Shown here: one piece after another, positions 1-10,676 of the stretch
Position numbering within the stretch: position 1 is the first letter of the stretch
How the letters are laid out: each line of letters begins with the position of its first letter
NCBI RefSeq assembly: GCF_001704415.2
Contig: NC_030820.1
Coordinates: forward strand, 2,344,501 to 2,408,500
Direction: 5' to 3'
From: Capra hircus
Lineage: Eukaryota > Chordata > Mammalia > Artiodactyla > Bovidae
DNA length: 64,000 bases
The notes under the pieces: generated by a model
Seen by the model: the letters and a program-made list of their open reading frames with translations, nothing else
The model's database searches: none
Told to the model about the DNA's origin: nothing
Program-made: the position numbers and the translations under genes

Positions 1-899
1 TTCCAGGATGAGCACATAGGCCGTAACTTGAGGCCATGGGAGGGATTGATATCTGAAGCCTATTTGTGAGGAGAATGTTTATGGTAAAGGAGTTTACTGA
101 ATTTAGGGTTTGCTGCTGCTAAATCACTTCAGTTGTGTCTGACTCTGTGCGACCCCATAGACGGCAACCCACCAGGCTCCCCTGTCCCTGGGATTCTCCA
201 GGCAAGAACACTGGAGTGGGTTGCCATTTCCTTCTCCAATGCATGAAAGTGAAAAGTGAAAGTGAAGTCACTCAGTCGTGTCCAACTCTTAGCGACCCCA
301 TGGACTGTGTAGCCCACCAGGCTCCTCCATCCACGGGATTTTCCAGGCAAGAGTACTGGAGTGGGGTGCCATTGCCTTCTCCAGAATTTAGAGTTTAGAA
401 ATAATTAAATAGTTAGAAGTTAAAGATTTAAGGGATGTTGTAAAGTTAGCATATTTTACTATCACTTATAGAAGTTAGGAATTTTTAGAGACACTATAGC
501 TAGAAGCCTTTTTAAGAGATAGTGAGCTCAGGATGTAATGGGCAAACAGGAGTTAGGAAGATAAGTGGTAAACTGAGGAATGTAGCATGAGTTACAATGT
601 GATCACAAGTTAACTATAGGACACATTAGAAAAGGTAGATAATAGATGATAAGGCTGATTCCGAGAGAATCACTGAAGCAGGAACTCTGTTTGAAGAGCA
701 ACAATGATTTATGGAGATAATAAATCTGGGAGAGGGGGATCTGAAAATGTCAAACCTCTGGCCTAATGTTTTTGTAAAAGTATAAAAGAGAATCTTAACC
801 TTGGAATAAACAGGCAGTCCATAGAAAAATGAGAGGCTGTCTCATTCACTGACACCGTTCAACTCTTCAGGTTGAATCCCTGGCTGCTGGAGTTGGACT
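1..899 (+). mobile_element. Possible endogenous retrovirus solo LTR, interrupted by a SINE
   Basis: The right part looks like the U3-R-U5 end of a ruminant LTR. There is a TATA-like box (tataaaag) at 781-788, a polyadenylation signal (aataaa) at 805-810, and a CT-rich tail ending in ctggca just before the BovB that starts near 900. The left limit is not seen and may lie outside the window; a BOV-A2 SINE splits the left part. No gag, pol or env sequence is present, so at most it is a solo LTR. The family is not identified. The alternative is unique intron sequence with chance signals. Confidence 0.35.
112..383 (-). mobile_element. BOV-A2 SINE (dimeric, antisense)
   Basis: This is a near-complete two-unit BOV-A2. 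The first Bov-A monomer starts with tgctgctgctaaatcac and the second follows the linker gaaagtgaaaagtgaaagtg. It is flanked by a 13-bp duplication, gaatttagggttt at 99-111 and gaatttagagttt at 384-396, with one mismatch. BOV-A2 is non-coding and is mobilised in trans by BovB. Small open frames crossing it on both strands are SINE artefacts. Confidence 0.95.
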
Positions 900-1610
900 C
901 TGGCAGAAAGAGAAGAGTGAAAAAGTTGGCTTAAAGCTCAACATTCAGAAAACTAAGATCATGGCATCTGGTCCCATCACTTCATGGCAAATAGGTGGGC
1001 AAACAGTGGCTGACTTTATTTTATTGGTCTCCAAAATCACTGAGGATGGTGATTGTAGCCATGAAATTAAGAGTGGCTTTCTCCTTGGAAGGAAAGTTAT
1101 GACTAACCTAGACAGCATATTAAAAAGCAGAGACATTACTTTGTCAACAAAGGTCTGTCTAGTCAAGGCTATGGTTTTTCCAGTAATCACATATGGATGT
1201 GAGAGTTGGACTGTAAAGAAAGCTGAGTGCCAAAGAATTGATGCTTTTGAACTGTGGTATTGGAGAAGACTCTTGAGAGTCCCTTGGATTGCAAGGAGAT
1301 CCAGTCCATCCTAAAGGAGATCAGCCCTGGGTGTTCAGTGGAAGGACTGATGTTGAAGCTGAAACTCCAATATTTTGGCCACCTGATGCAAAGAGCTGAC
1401 TCATTGGAAAAGACCCTGATGCTGGGAAAGATTGAGGGCAGGAGGAGAAGGGGACGACGGAGGATGAGATGGTTGGATGGCATCACCGACACAATGGACA
1501 TGGGTTTGGGTTAACTCCGGGAGTTGGTGATGGACAGAGAGTCCTGGAGTGGTGCAGTTCATGGGGTCGCAAAGAGTCAGACACGACTGAGCGACTGACC
1601 TGAACTGAAC
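900..1610 (+). mobile_element. BovB LINE, 5'-truncated, 3' part
   Basis: The translation covers the region downstream of the reverse-transcriptase core (KLNIQKTKIMASGPITSW-like onward) to the element's end, finishing in the (CTGAA)n-type tail at 1600-1610. The frame is broken: 961-1314 reads in one frame and 1254-1514 in another, a frameshift near 1310. The first bases join the box before the YADD-distal linker to a later segment, so there may also be a small internal deletion at about 909. No TSD was recognised. Confidence 0.92.
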
Positions 1611-1669
1611 ACTGCAGTCAATCTCGCGTTTCCATGCCTGCCTGTGTGTTTTAAGATAATGGAAGAAAA

Positions 1670-1725
1670 GATTTTAAAATTTAAAAAATAAAAAAAATAA
1701 ATAAAATAAAAAAAAAAAAGAAAGT
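1670..1725. repeat. A-rich low-complexity tract
   Basis: Runs of A broken by single T or G bases, without a recognisable element attached. It may be the tail of an unrecognised retroposon or simple sequence. Confidence 0.7.
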
Positions 1726-2454
1726 ACATCAGAATTCAGCAGTGGCGACATGGTAGGACTTTCTTTCTGTAGTTTTTTTAATTTACTAATCTACTTGTGA
1801 TGAGTAAGGATTAACTCTAACAGGCTGAAAATAATGAAAGGTTATTAAAAATTACTTCCCAGGGGATCACATTTGCTCCTTTGAATAAAATAACACCAGA
1901 AAGTTTCATTTTTGGAGAAGATTATATTCCACTCTGCTAACTTCTCCAGCTTCCTGCTCCATACATACAGGATCTGGTTTTAGGACACTGAAGCTTTGGA
2001 GAAACCTGTTTTTATGCGTCTCTCTTCTTTTTTGCTGTTAAAAAGAAAACCCACCCATTTCCCACCTCTGCAGCCCGCAGGAAGTGACTGCGGCTTGGAG
2101 TCACTAGCAGATGGGGCCTCTCAGCCTAAAGGTTGACAATCTATCCAAGATGGTGGCGGTGCCGGCTGATGTTACAGATGCCCTGGGGGACCGTCGCTTC
2201 TCCACCTCCTGCTTCCTGTGCAAGGCCCCACAGCATCCTGCAGCTCTTAGATGGAAGATGCCGTTGGGAGCCTGCCCTGAGGATTGCACATGTGAAAGCA
2301 CCCCTGAGTGACAGAGATCTGGAGTGCTTTGCTGTTAAAACTGACCAACTCCTGAAAACTCACAGTTTATAAAGCTACTGAGTTATCTATACAGTTGAAA
2401 CATACACAGGTAGCCCTTGATTTTTTGATTGTGAGAGAAATCAAACTCAAACTT
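1726..2454. other. Unique intronic sequence with a GC-richer patch
   Basis: No repeat was recognised. From about 2070 to 2320 it is visibly richer in G+C and CpG than its surroundings and contains a short open frame on each strand (near 2111-2311 plus and 2104-2301 minus). I recognise no protein family, and length and context do not support a gene. It could be a decayed LTR, a conserved non-coding element or an unannotated non-coding exon. Confidence 0.4.
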
Positions 2455-2975
2455 ATTTTTCTCCTACAAACTTTGGTTACCAAAGGGGAAAAGTGGGAGG
2501 AGAGGGATAGATTAGGAGTTTGAGATTGATATTTACACACTACTGTGTACAGAGAAGTCAACAAGGACCGACTGTACAGCACAGGTACCTCTCCTCAATA
2601 TTCCGTGATAATCTATAAGGGAAAATAATCTGAAAAAGAATGGATATATGTATATGAAACGGAATAACTTTGCTGTACACCCAAAACTAACAGAACATTG
2701 TTCATCAACTACAAGTAAGTAAGTAAGTAATTAAAGTCACTCAGTCGTGTCCGACTCTTTGTGACTCCGTGGATTGCAGCCCACCAGGCTCCTCAGTCCA
2801 TGGGATTCTCCAGGCAAGAATATTGGAGTGGGTTGCCACTTCCTTCTCCAGGGGATCTTCCCCACCCAGGGATCGAACCCGGGTCTCCTGCATAGGAGGC
2901 AGACACTTTAACCAGGGAAGCACATCAACTATACTCCAATATAAAATAAAAATAAAATTAAAAATTCAAAAAAGA
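2455..2975 (+). mobile_element. L1 3' UTR, split by a Bov-tA SINE
   Basis: The text matches an older artiodactyl L1 3' end: ggttaccaaaggggaaa, caacaaggacc...ctgtacagcacagg, ataagggaaaataatctgaa and tttgctgtacaccc, then an AATAAA-rich tail. The tail resumes after the SINE at 2932 with actccaatataaaata. Only the 3' untranslated end remains, with no ORF. Confidence 0.85.
2712..2922 (-). mobile_element. Bov-tA SINE (antisense) nested in L1
   Basis: The Bov-A part (cactcagtcgtgtccgac) is followed by the tRNA-Glu-derived head (gatcgaacccgggtctcctg). Its own 3' tail is a short (AAGT)n run at 2713-2732. A 9-bp TSD, catcaacta, lies at 2703-2711 and 2923-2931, and the interrupted L1 text joins cleanly across it. 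The tRNA-like head is not a functional tRNA gene. Confidence 0.95.
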
Positions 2976-3117
2976 AAACAATATACAATTTTTTTATCCT
3001 AAAAAGGCAACTGTCATTATACTTTGTACTTGAGATCATTGGGTTTGTTTTATTTTAAAATTTATTGATCACTAATATTTTCAATGTATTCAACTCTTCA
3101 GCCCTCATGCTAATATT

Positions 3118-3270
3118 TTAAATGCTTTCGACCCTTTGGCGTTATGAGGCAGTAGTATTATATCTACTTTTAACTGAGGTACACAGAAGGCAAGTAACTT
3201 GCACAAGGTCAAGCATCTAGAATGGGCAGAACCAAGATCTGGGGTTTATTCTGGAAAGTCTGGCTCCAGA
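3118..3270 (-). mobile_element. MIR SINE fragment
   Basis: Degenerate MIR core in reverse orientation: a stretch like ctttt-aactgaggtacacagaa, then aagtaacttgcacaaggtc. This family predates placental divergence, so high divergence is expected. Confidence 0.65.
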
Positions 3271-3335
3271 GGGCTCCTCAGCAAGACGATCTCACCGACT
3301 GTAAATTTATGTTTTTCTCTAAAGTATATCCTTTC

Positions 3336-3536
3336 CTTGTTGTTCAGTTGCTAAGCTGTGTCTGACTCTTTGCAATTCTTTGTAGCTGCCAGGCTCTTCT
3401 GTCCATGAGATTTCTCAGGCAATACTGGAGTGGGTTTCCATTTCCTTTTTCAGGGCATCTTCCCAACCCAGGGATCAAATGCATGTCTCCTGCATTGGCA
3501 GGAGGATTCTTTACCACTGAGTCACCTGGGAAGCCC
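3336..3536 (-). mobile_element. Bov-tA SINE (antisense)
   Basis: Complete Bov-A plus tRNA-Glu-type structure ending in accactgagtcacctgggaa. It is flanked by the 8-bp repeat atcctttc at 3328-3335 and 3537-3544. Several substitutions suggest an older copy than those at 19780 or 56557. Confidence 0.93.
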
Positions 3537-3552
3537 ATCCTTTCATTTGATG

Positions 3553-3602
3553 TTGTTATTGTTCAGTCACTAAGTTGTGTCTGACTCGTTGTGACCCCAT
3601 GG
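3553..3602 (-). mobile_element. Bov-A monomer fragment
   Basis: About 50 bp of Bov-A sequence (gttcagtcactaagttgtgt to gaccccatgg), immediately downstream of the previous SINE. It is truncated, and no TSD was identified. Confidence 0.75.
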
Positions 3603-4084
3603 CCTTTCAGCATGACTAAAAGATTATAATCTTTCAAAATCCACAAATCACACATTCCTTGCATTTTCTAGGAAGTAATTCCACTTTCAAAGATTTCATA
3701 ACAAAGTGTTTACATAATCTATTGTGTTATATATTCCATTAAGAGTTAGATACACTATTGTAACATTTATTTTATTTTATCTGTATTTATAAAGCTATCC
3801 CTGACTAGAGTGTGTGCCTATAGAGATGGGGACCGTACATTGTCTTTCTCTAGCACTTCACTGACAAGAACACAGTAGGTCCACAAAAAACATTTGCTGA
3901 AGATGTGAAAGCTGATGTTAATGCTGACAGCAGCTGCCTCCTCTGCTGCACTGTTACAAAATCCACCTCGGAGGCCCCCTGCAGCCATTGCCTGACAGCT
4001 GTTCGAGTCTCTGCCTGAAGGGGTATTCTGGCTGCTGGGGAAGGCTTGGTCACACATGGGGAGGCTAGATTTTGCCAGGAATTT
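3603..4084. other. Unique intronic sequence
   Basis: AT-rich to about 3800, then mixed composition. No gene, RNA or recognisable repeat is seen. Confidence 0.5.
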
Positions 4085-4096
4085 ACTCTCGTGAGC

Positions 4097-4224
4097 TGGA
4101 AAAAGCAATGGCAACCTACTCCAGTGTTCTTGCCTGGAGAATCCCAGGGACAGAGAAGCCTAGTGGGCTGCAATCTATGGGGTTGCACACAGTCAGACAC
4201 GACTGAAGCGACTTAGCAGAGTAG
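4097..4224 (+). mobile_element. Bov-A monomer (BOV-A2 half)
   Basis: A single sense-strand monomer ending gactgaagcgacttagcaga. It is bracketed by a 12-bp duplication with one mismatch: actctcgtgagc at 4085-4096 and actcttgtgagc at 4225-4236. This is an independent 5'-truncated insertion. Confidence 0.93.
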
Positions 4225-4536
4225 ACTCTTGTGAGCAGCTTGCAACCAGGGAGCGGATGGAGTTGGTGGACAGACGGCCCAGCTTCCCTGCACCGTGGAG
4301 GCATACTTGTAGCTGTGTCCTGCGAAGTCACTTCCCTGGCAGGCAGCCCCGGTGGGTCTGAACCCCAGTTGCTCACAAGCAACTGGTGTCTTCACTAACA
4401 CACCTTCTCTTGGCTTCTCTCTTGTACTATTGGAAGCTGGAAAGTTTATGATAATTTACTACATAGCAATAGAAGATGAGTATAAATTCTGGTGCCTGAA
4501 AGTTGGGTGCTGCTATAACAAATACCTAAAACCTGA

Positions 4537-5058
4537 GTGTTTGCTAGGGCTGCCATAATAAGGTACCATAGGCTGGTGGCTTAACCAACAGACATTTATT
4601 TCCCACAGTTCTGGAAGCTGGAAGTCTGAGATCCAGGAATATGCAGGGTTGCTTCTTCTCAGGCTGCTGACCTTGACTTGCAAACGGACTTTCCCGTGTA
4701 CACTTAGGCATCTGTGGCATCTCTTCCCTCTCTTTGCAAGGACACTAGTTCTACCTGATTAGGAGGCATCCTGACAACCTCATTTAATCTTGACTACCTC
4801 CCTGAAAGATCCTATTACCAAATAAAATCACACTGTGGGTAGGGGCTTCAGCATGTGGCTTTTGGAGGGGATTCACGACTGAGCGACTTCACTTTTACTT
4901 TTCACTTTCATGCACTGGAGAAGGAAATGGCAACCCACTCCAGTGTTCTTGCCTGGAGAATCTCAGGGACGGGGGAGCCTGGTGGGCTGCTGTCTCTGGG
5001 GTTGCACAGAGTCAGACATGACTGAGGTGACTTAGCAGTAGCAGTCCATAACAACACA
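4537..5058 (-). mobile_element. MLT1-type LTR (ERVL-MaLR), split by a SINE
   Basis: The reverse MLT1 text is recognisable: gctagggctgccataataag, ggtggcttaaccaacagaca, tttcccacagttctggaagc, ttaatcttgactacctccct. The end (ccataacaaca) resumes after the inserted SINE at 5045. It is an ancient mammalian LTR without coding sequence. Confidence 0.8.
4876..5044 (+). mobile_element. BOV-A2 SINE, 5'-truncated, nested in MLT1
   Basis: Begins in the inter-monomer linker (cttttcactttcatgcactg), continues through one full monomer and ends gtgacttagcagtagcag. It interrupts the MLT1 LTR near the LTR's end. No clear TSD. Confidence 0.9.
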
Positions 5059-5192
5059 GGGATTTTGCAACCAGAAGTGGGTGGAGGCTGGAGGGATGTT
5101 GAGGAATACGGTAGAAAATAGTCTAACTTGCCATGAATTCTTACTAGAATCTGGACTTGGACAAGGTGGATGGTGAGGGCACAGAAACAAAT
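5059..5192. other. Unique intronic sequence
   Basis: No repeat or gene is seen. Confidence 0.4.
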
Positions 5193-5200
5193 GAGGAACA

Positions 5201-6636
5201 GTTCAGTTCAGTCGCTCAGTCGTGTCCGAATCTTTGCAGCCCCATGGACTGCAGCATGCCAGGCTTTCCTATCACCAACTCCTAGATCTTGCTCAAAGTC
5301 AAGTCCGAGTTGGAGATGCAATCCAACCATCTCATCCTCTGGCTTCCCCTTCTCCTCCTTCCCTCAATCTTTCCCAGCACCAGGGTCTTTTCAAATGAGT
5401 CAGTTTTTTGCATCAGGTGGCCAAAATATTGGAGCTTCAGCTTCAGCATCAGTCCTTCCAATGAATATTCAGGACTGATTTCCTTTAGGATGGACTGGTT
5501 GGATGTCCTTTTAGTCCAAGGGACCTTCAAAAATCTTCAACACCACAGTTCAAAAGGATTAATTCTTCGGCACTCAGCTTTCTTTATGGTCCAGCTCTCA
5601 CATTCAGGCATGACTACTGGAGAAACCATTGCTTTGACCAAACGGACATTTGTCGGCAAAGTAATGTCTCTTCTTTTAAATATGCTGTCTAGGTTTGTCA
5701 TAGCTTTTCTTCCAAGAAGTCAGCGTCTTTTAATTTCATGGCTGCAGTCACCATCTGTGGTGATTTTGGACCCAAAAAATAAAGTCAGCCACTGTTTCCC
5801 CATCTATTTGCCATGAAGTGATGGGACTGGATGCTATGATCTTCGTTTTTTGAATGTTGAGCTTTAAGCCAGCTTTTTCATTCTCCTCTTTCACTTTCAT
5901 CAAGAGGCTTTTTAGTCCCTCTTCACTTTCTGCCATAAGGGTGGTGTCATCTGCATATCTGAAGTTATTGATATTTCTCCCAGCAATCATGATTCCAGCT
6001 TGTGCTTCATCCAGCCCAGTGTTTCTCATGATGTACTCTGCATATAAGTTAAATAAACAGGGTGACAATATACAGCCTTGATGTACTCCTTTCCTGATTT
6101 GGAACCAGTCTGTTGTTCCATGTCTGGTTTTAACTGTTTCTTCTTGACCTGAATACATATTTCTCAGAAGAAGGTCAGGTAGTCTGCTATTCCAAAATTC
6201 TTGAAGAATTTTCCACAGATTGTTGTTCCACACAGTCAAAGGCTTTGGCATAGTCAATAAAGCAGAAGTAGATGTTTTTCTGGAGTTCTCTTGCTTTTTT
6301 GATGATTCAGTGGATGTTGGCAATTTGATCTCTGGTTTCTCTCTGCTTTGTCTAAATCCAGCTTGAGTATCTGGAAGTTCATGGTTCATGTACTGTTGAA
6401 GCCTGACTTGGGGAATTTTGAGCATTACTTTGCTAGTGTGAGAGATGAATGCAATTGTGCAGTAGTTTGAACATTCTTGGGCATTGCCTTTCTTTGGGTT
6501 TGGAGTGAAAACTGACCTTTTCCAGTCCTGTGGCCACTGCTGAGTTTTCCAAATTTGCTGGTATATTGACTGCAGCACTTTAACAGCATCATCTTTTAGG
6601 ATTTAAAATAGCTCAGCTAGAATTCCATCACCTCCA
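5201..6636 (-). mobile_element. BovB LINE, 5'-truncated, with TSD
   Basis: This copy reads from upstream of the reverse transcriptase (SIYQQIWKTQQWPQDWK-like) through the YADD box to the 3' (TTCAG)n end. The longest open stretch is 5748-6578 (276 codons, minus). It keeps QGCILSPCLFNLY and FRYADD but has a scrambled stretch after QAGFR where motif A should be, indicating compensating frameshifts. The 3' part from 5282 is in other frames. An 8-bp TSD, gaggaaca, lies at 5193-5200 and 6637-6644. The endonuclease domain is absent, so it is a dead copy. Confidence 0.95.
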
Positions 6637-6644
6637 GAGGAACA

Positions 6645-7214
6645 TGTTATTGGAAATTGGATGAAGGGAATTCTTGCTGTGTTACTGGTGGAAAGTTTGG
6701 AAAAAATGTCTTTTGGAGTTATGTGGAAAGCAGAAACTATGTGATAAATTTCATGATGTATCTAAAGAGATTTTTCAAGGCAAGTGTGGTAAGTGCTGCC
6801 TGGTTTCTTCTTTCTGCTTATGGTAAAATGCAAGAGGAGAGAGATGCATTGAAGGAAGAACTTTCTTTAAAAAAAGGGAAAAAGAATTTCATGACTTAAA
6901 AGATTCTGAGCCTCTCTAGATGGCCAAGGTGTGAAAAGTTGTACCACCAACACTTAGCTACAAATCAGAAAGATGCAGTCACGCAGAAGGCCTTCTGAGG
7001 AAATTAAGGGTGTGCCCCACAGATTTTCTCAGTCAAACGACAGAACTTCTAGAAAACGTGAAGGCAGTGCCCCTCAGTCATTTCAGGAGAGGCTGAGGTA
7101 TGGGATGGTTTATCATAACAGTATCTGTGGATATAGCTTTATATATGTGCCCAATGGAGGCAACCACAGTGACAACCACGCAAGGTCTACAATTCAAAAA
7201 TTGTTTCAATAAAA
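6645..7214. other. Unclassified, possibly MaLR internal sequence
   Basis: The stretch ttatgtggaaagcagaaact...gagagagatgcattgaagg has the feel of decayed ERVL-MaLR internal sequence. I cannot confirm that. Short open frames at 6657-6899 and 6973-7212 match no family I know and lack gene context. Confidence 0.3.
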
Positions 7215-7219
7215 ACACT

Positions 7220-7428
7220 GCTGGGACTTTCCTGGTGGTCCAGTGGTTAAGACTTTGTTTTCCAATGCAGGAGACAGGGGTTCTATTCCTGGTCTAGGAG
7301 CTAAGATCTTATATGCCTCATGGCCAAAAATCCAAATATAAAACAGAAGCATATTGTAACAAATTCAATCAAGACTTTAAAAATGGTCCACATTTAAAAA
7401 CAAAAATAAAAAAACAACCCTGGCAGCT
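7220..7428 (+). mobile_element. CHR-1-type tRNA-derived SINE
   Basis: Begins gggactttcctggtggtcca, has a tRNA-like B-box region, then the CHR-1 body (aaaacagaagcatattgtaa, aatggtccacat) and an A-rich tail ending near 7428. This family is shared by ruminants, hippos and whales. Non-coding. Confidence 0.88.
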
Positions 7429-8164
7429 TGAACTGCAAGAGACTGAGATATTATGATAGGAGGCTTTCAGAGAAACGTGAATAATCATAACATAACCATC
7501 ACTTCATAATTGTGTTATGATAAATATATATGACTCCAAGCAGGTAGCTTGCACTCTCCTGCTGGCTTTGAAGAAGCAAACTGCCAGAGCAGTTTCTTTG
7601 AAAGTACACTTTCAGAGGCCCCAGTAGGAAACAGGCTGATAAAACTCTCAACTGCAAATATGGGTTACTTTTCATGGGAAAACAGGGCTGAATCAAGACT
7701 CTGAGAGAGCGGGGCCTGAGCCACAGAGTATTCCAAGCTTGAAACCTAATCAAGGAACTCCCACCATCTACCAGGCTGGATTTCTCAGCAGTATTGGACT
7801 AGGGACTCCTTTTAACCTTCTGTTTCTCCTGTTTTGAACCCAAATAGCTATGACGATTATCCTATGCCTGGTCCACAAGCAAGTGTTGGGAGGGCTGGGG
7901 GCACACAGTTCGTCTCTGTAGGTTCACAGCTGCACAGATGGAGTGGAGCTGTGCCCTCGCAGCTGTGCCTAATAGATAGCCCCCAAGAGCTTTGTCTATT
8001 TAACTTGAGATGATGCTCTAACAGGATGAGATGGAGTAAACACATTCTGCAGCAGGAGGTACAGTGAGGATCAGAGTGGACAGGCCTTCAAGTGGCTCCT
8101 CAGTGCCTCTGGCCTCCTGGTGCTCATGGCTCTGTGTGGTCCGCTCGCCATGAGCCTTGACAGG
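7429..8164. other. Unclassified, perhaps old LTR-derived
   Basis: The region 7790-8060 (tctgtttctcctgttttgaa; gcctaatagatagcccccaa) resembles an ancient mammalian LTR, but I cannot name it. The remainder shows nothing recognisable. Confidence 0.3.
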
Positions 8165-8600
8165 TCCTGTGCCTTGCTTCTAACCAACAGAACTTGACAG
8201 AGGTGATAGGATGCCGTGTTCACACTTCTGTGTTATGTTATATGGCAAAGGTCATGGGATGTCACCCGTCCCATGGTTGTGTTACATGATTTGGCAACCA
8301 TGATGGGGCATTACTTCATGACTGAAAGTGAAAGTCACTCAGTTGTGTCTGACTCTTTGCAACCCCATGGTCTATACAGTCCATGGAATTCTCCAGGCCA
8401 GAATACTGGAGTGGGAGGCCTTTCCCTTCTCTAAGGGATCTTCCCAACCCTGGGACTGAACCCTGTGAGAGACTGAGCACAGAACACTGATTCCATATTC
8501 ACAGAAATTGTGAGATAATAAATGTGTGTTCTTGTGAGCCATGGCATGTGTGGTAACTTACTATACAGCAACAGAAAACTAATACAAAGATTCTCAATAG
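8165..8600 (+). mobile_element. MLT1-like LTR, split by a Bov-tA
   Basis: Starts aaccaacagaacttgacaga and ends with the typical MaLR 3' end: agataataaatgtgtgttct, then cagcaacagaaaactaatac. The middle is replaced by a truncated Bov-tA at 8325-8466. The subfamily is uncertain. Confidence 0.5.
8325..8466 (-). mobile_element. Bov-tA SINE, truncated, nested in LTR
   Basis: Bov-A part complete (gtgaaagtcactcagttgtg); the tRNA-like part stops after gggactgaaccctgtgag. Truncated at the element's 5' side. Confidence 0.88.
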
Positions 8601-8683
8601 GCAATGCATTGTGCGAGTGCAGCAAACTTAGACTAGTGCCCTCCTGGGTTTAGCATTTGCATCACAATTTTCACCTTATAGGT

Positions 8684-8993
8684 GAAAGCGAAAGGCACTC
8701 AGTTGTGTCCAGCTCTTTGCATGGAGTCCCATGGACTCCATGGAATTCTCTAGGCCAGAATACTGGAGTGGGTAGCCTTTCCCTTCTCCAGGGGATCTTC
8801 CAAACTCAGGAATCGAACCCAGGTCTCCTGCATTGTAGGTGGATCCTTTATCAGCTGAGCCACAGGGGAAGCCCAAGAATACTGCAGTGGATAGCCTATC
8901 CCATTTCTAGCAGATCTTCCCGACTCAGGAATTGAACTGGGGTCTCCTGTATTGCAGGCAGATTCTTTGCCAACTGAGCTATCAGGGAAGCCC
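8684..8993 (-). mobile_element. Bov-tA SINE with duplicated tRNA-like half
   Basis: The first Bov-A plus tRNA unit ends at about 8875 (ccacaggggaagccc). A second partial copy of the tRNA-proximal half follows at 8876-8993 (agaatactgcagtggata to atcagggaagccc). The 7-bp repeat tataggt at 8677-8683 and 8994-9000 brackets both units, which fits one insertion event of a composite element. Confidence 0.9.
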
Positions 8994-9000
8994 TATAGGT

Positions 9001-10306
9001 AACAATAGTAGCATCCAATTAGGTGGATGGTGATGTGTGGCTTGGAAATGATCAAAGAATTGATCAACTTCTCTAGTCCTAGTTTAGAGTCAACAACATA
9101 ATGCTCATAGTTAAAATTACATGACAAAACGGTAAGGACTGTAGGATTTGACAGTAGCCCCAAGAAACATATAGCTGCCATCTTTGTGCCCCAATTTCTG
9201 TGAGATGCTAAATCAAGATAAAATTAAATCTCTCAAGTTCTGAGTATGTGTGGGAGTCACAGGGAGTCCATGCTTTTTCCTCTGGATTTAGAAGGACTAT
9301 TTTCAGTTAGGTCACCCCTGCCAGGAGAGAAGAGTTGGGGCAAATAAGGCATCTCTGAAAACAGAGTCTCTGAATATAGAGTTTCCCAGCTATCAAAGCA
9401 CAGCCATTCTCCCTGGGCGAGTTCAGCTGTCAGGAGTTCAGAGCAGGCCACTCCACGGGGAAGCCACACAAATCTGGAGGCACGCCTGTGATCTGAGTGC
9501 TTGCTGTTTGACCTCTGATGTGATCAGCTTGGGGGGCAGGGAGGCCACCGTGGACAGAGGAGGGGCAAGAGCCTTTGAAGGCTTACTCACTTGCTCCTTG
9601 GTGCTTGATTCTGTCACCGTGTGGGATCTGTCCATCTTCTACTTGGAATGACAGCTGGGGACAGAGTCACTACAGGAATGCTGGGAGAGGGATTTTCTCG
9701 GAAATAGACCTAACTATCAAATTGTCATAAGTTACTTCCCAGTACAAACGATGACTGACAATTGCTTTAAAATGGTACATCCTATTTATGTTTACCTTCA
9801 GGGTGACTACAGATACCAAACTCTTAGAGGGAGCGTCTGAGAGCATTTGTTCATGAGGCCTTAGTGGTCCAATTTTCACTGGAAGCCTAGGATATTCTGT
9901 GTTCTAGCATCATGGAACATGAACATCAGGCTGTTCTCTACTTGTTCTCTGAGCTGAAGTTGTGAGATCCAGTCATTTGTGATACAGAAACGTCACGTGG
10001 ATGTTCAGTGTTGGCCAGAGAGCCCAGAGGAGGTGTTTGTTTAATGCCCAGCTCTCCTCAGAATAAAAGAAGGGGTGAGTACCGGCAGGGCTCACTTTCC
10101 TGGGATAATTCCTTCTGCCCTGAAAATATCAGTTTTTGCTTTTTGGAGTAACATCTAGGCCATAGGTGCTGAAGGCTGCTCCAACTGTGAAAGGAAATGT
10201 CAAGGTAGCTTAGGTGAAGCACTGCTCTAAAGGAGGAAAGATGGTGACGATAAGCAGAGGGGGTCAATTTTTACTTTTTTTTTTTGACTTTCAAAGGTGG
10301 CTGTGT
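9001..10306. other. Unique intronic sequence
   Basis: About 1.3 kb with no repeat I recognise apart from a short poly-T run near 10275. Short minus-strand frames near 9257-9469 and 9438-9635 show no family resemblance. It includes moderately GC-rich stretches at 9240-9660. Confidence 0.5.
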
Positions 10307-10356
10307 GGGTGGTGGGGAGTGGAGGTGGGGTGGGGAGTGCTGGGTGGGTGTGGGGC
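10307..10356 (+). other. G-rich tract, G-quadruplex candidate
   Basis: At least five runs of three or four G separated by short loops (ggggagtggaggtggggtgg and following ctgggtgggtgtgggg). In PAK5 sense (minus) it would be C-rich RNA, so any G4 would form in DNA or in antisense RNA. Confidence 0.6.
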
Positions 10357-10676
10357 ATGCCTCACTTACACAACAGAAAACGCTTTGCAGAAGTTTCCAG
10401 ATTTGGTTGGATCATAGAAATGAAGACGGACAATAAACCTGACTTTGGCTTTGGCCTTACCCACTACTCTGGGACTGAGCTCACTTGCCCCCATCTCCTG
10501 AATTTAGGTAAGGGAGAGAATGGGGCAGGTGTAACGTTTTCTTTCCACAGTCTCTGGTGCTGGGAAGGTTGAGAAGGCACAGTGAAAATGGAAGGAGGTT
10601 CGAGAAAGTAATGGGCACCAAGAGAGCTGTGAGACTCCAAGTCAGTTGTCCTCACTGGTTTTAAAAGTGCAGAAAT

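Noticed and set aside
2111..2311. Overlapping 66- to 79-codon frames as a small gene
   Set aside because: Short, on both strands at once, no known family and no splice or promoter evidence. Kept only as a GC-rich patch.
5289..5816. 175-codon plus-strand open frame
   Set aside because: It is the antisense of the BovB at 5201-6636. The same antisense frame recurs at 25640, 28081, 32926, 45841 and 55147, so it reflects BovB composition, not a gene.
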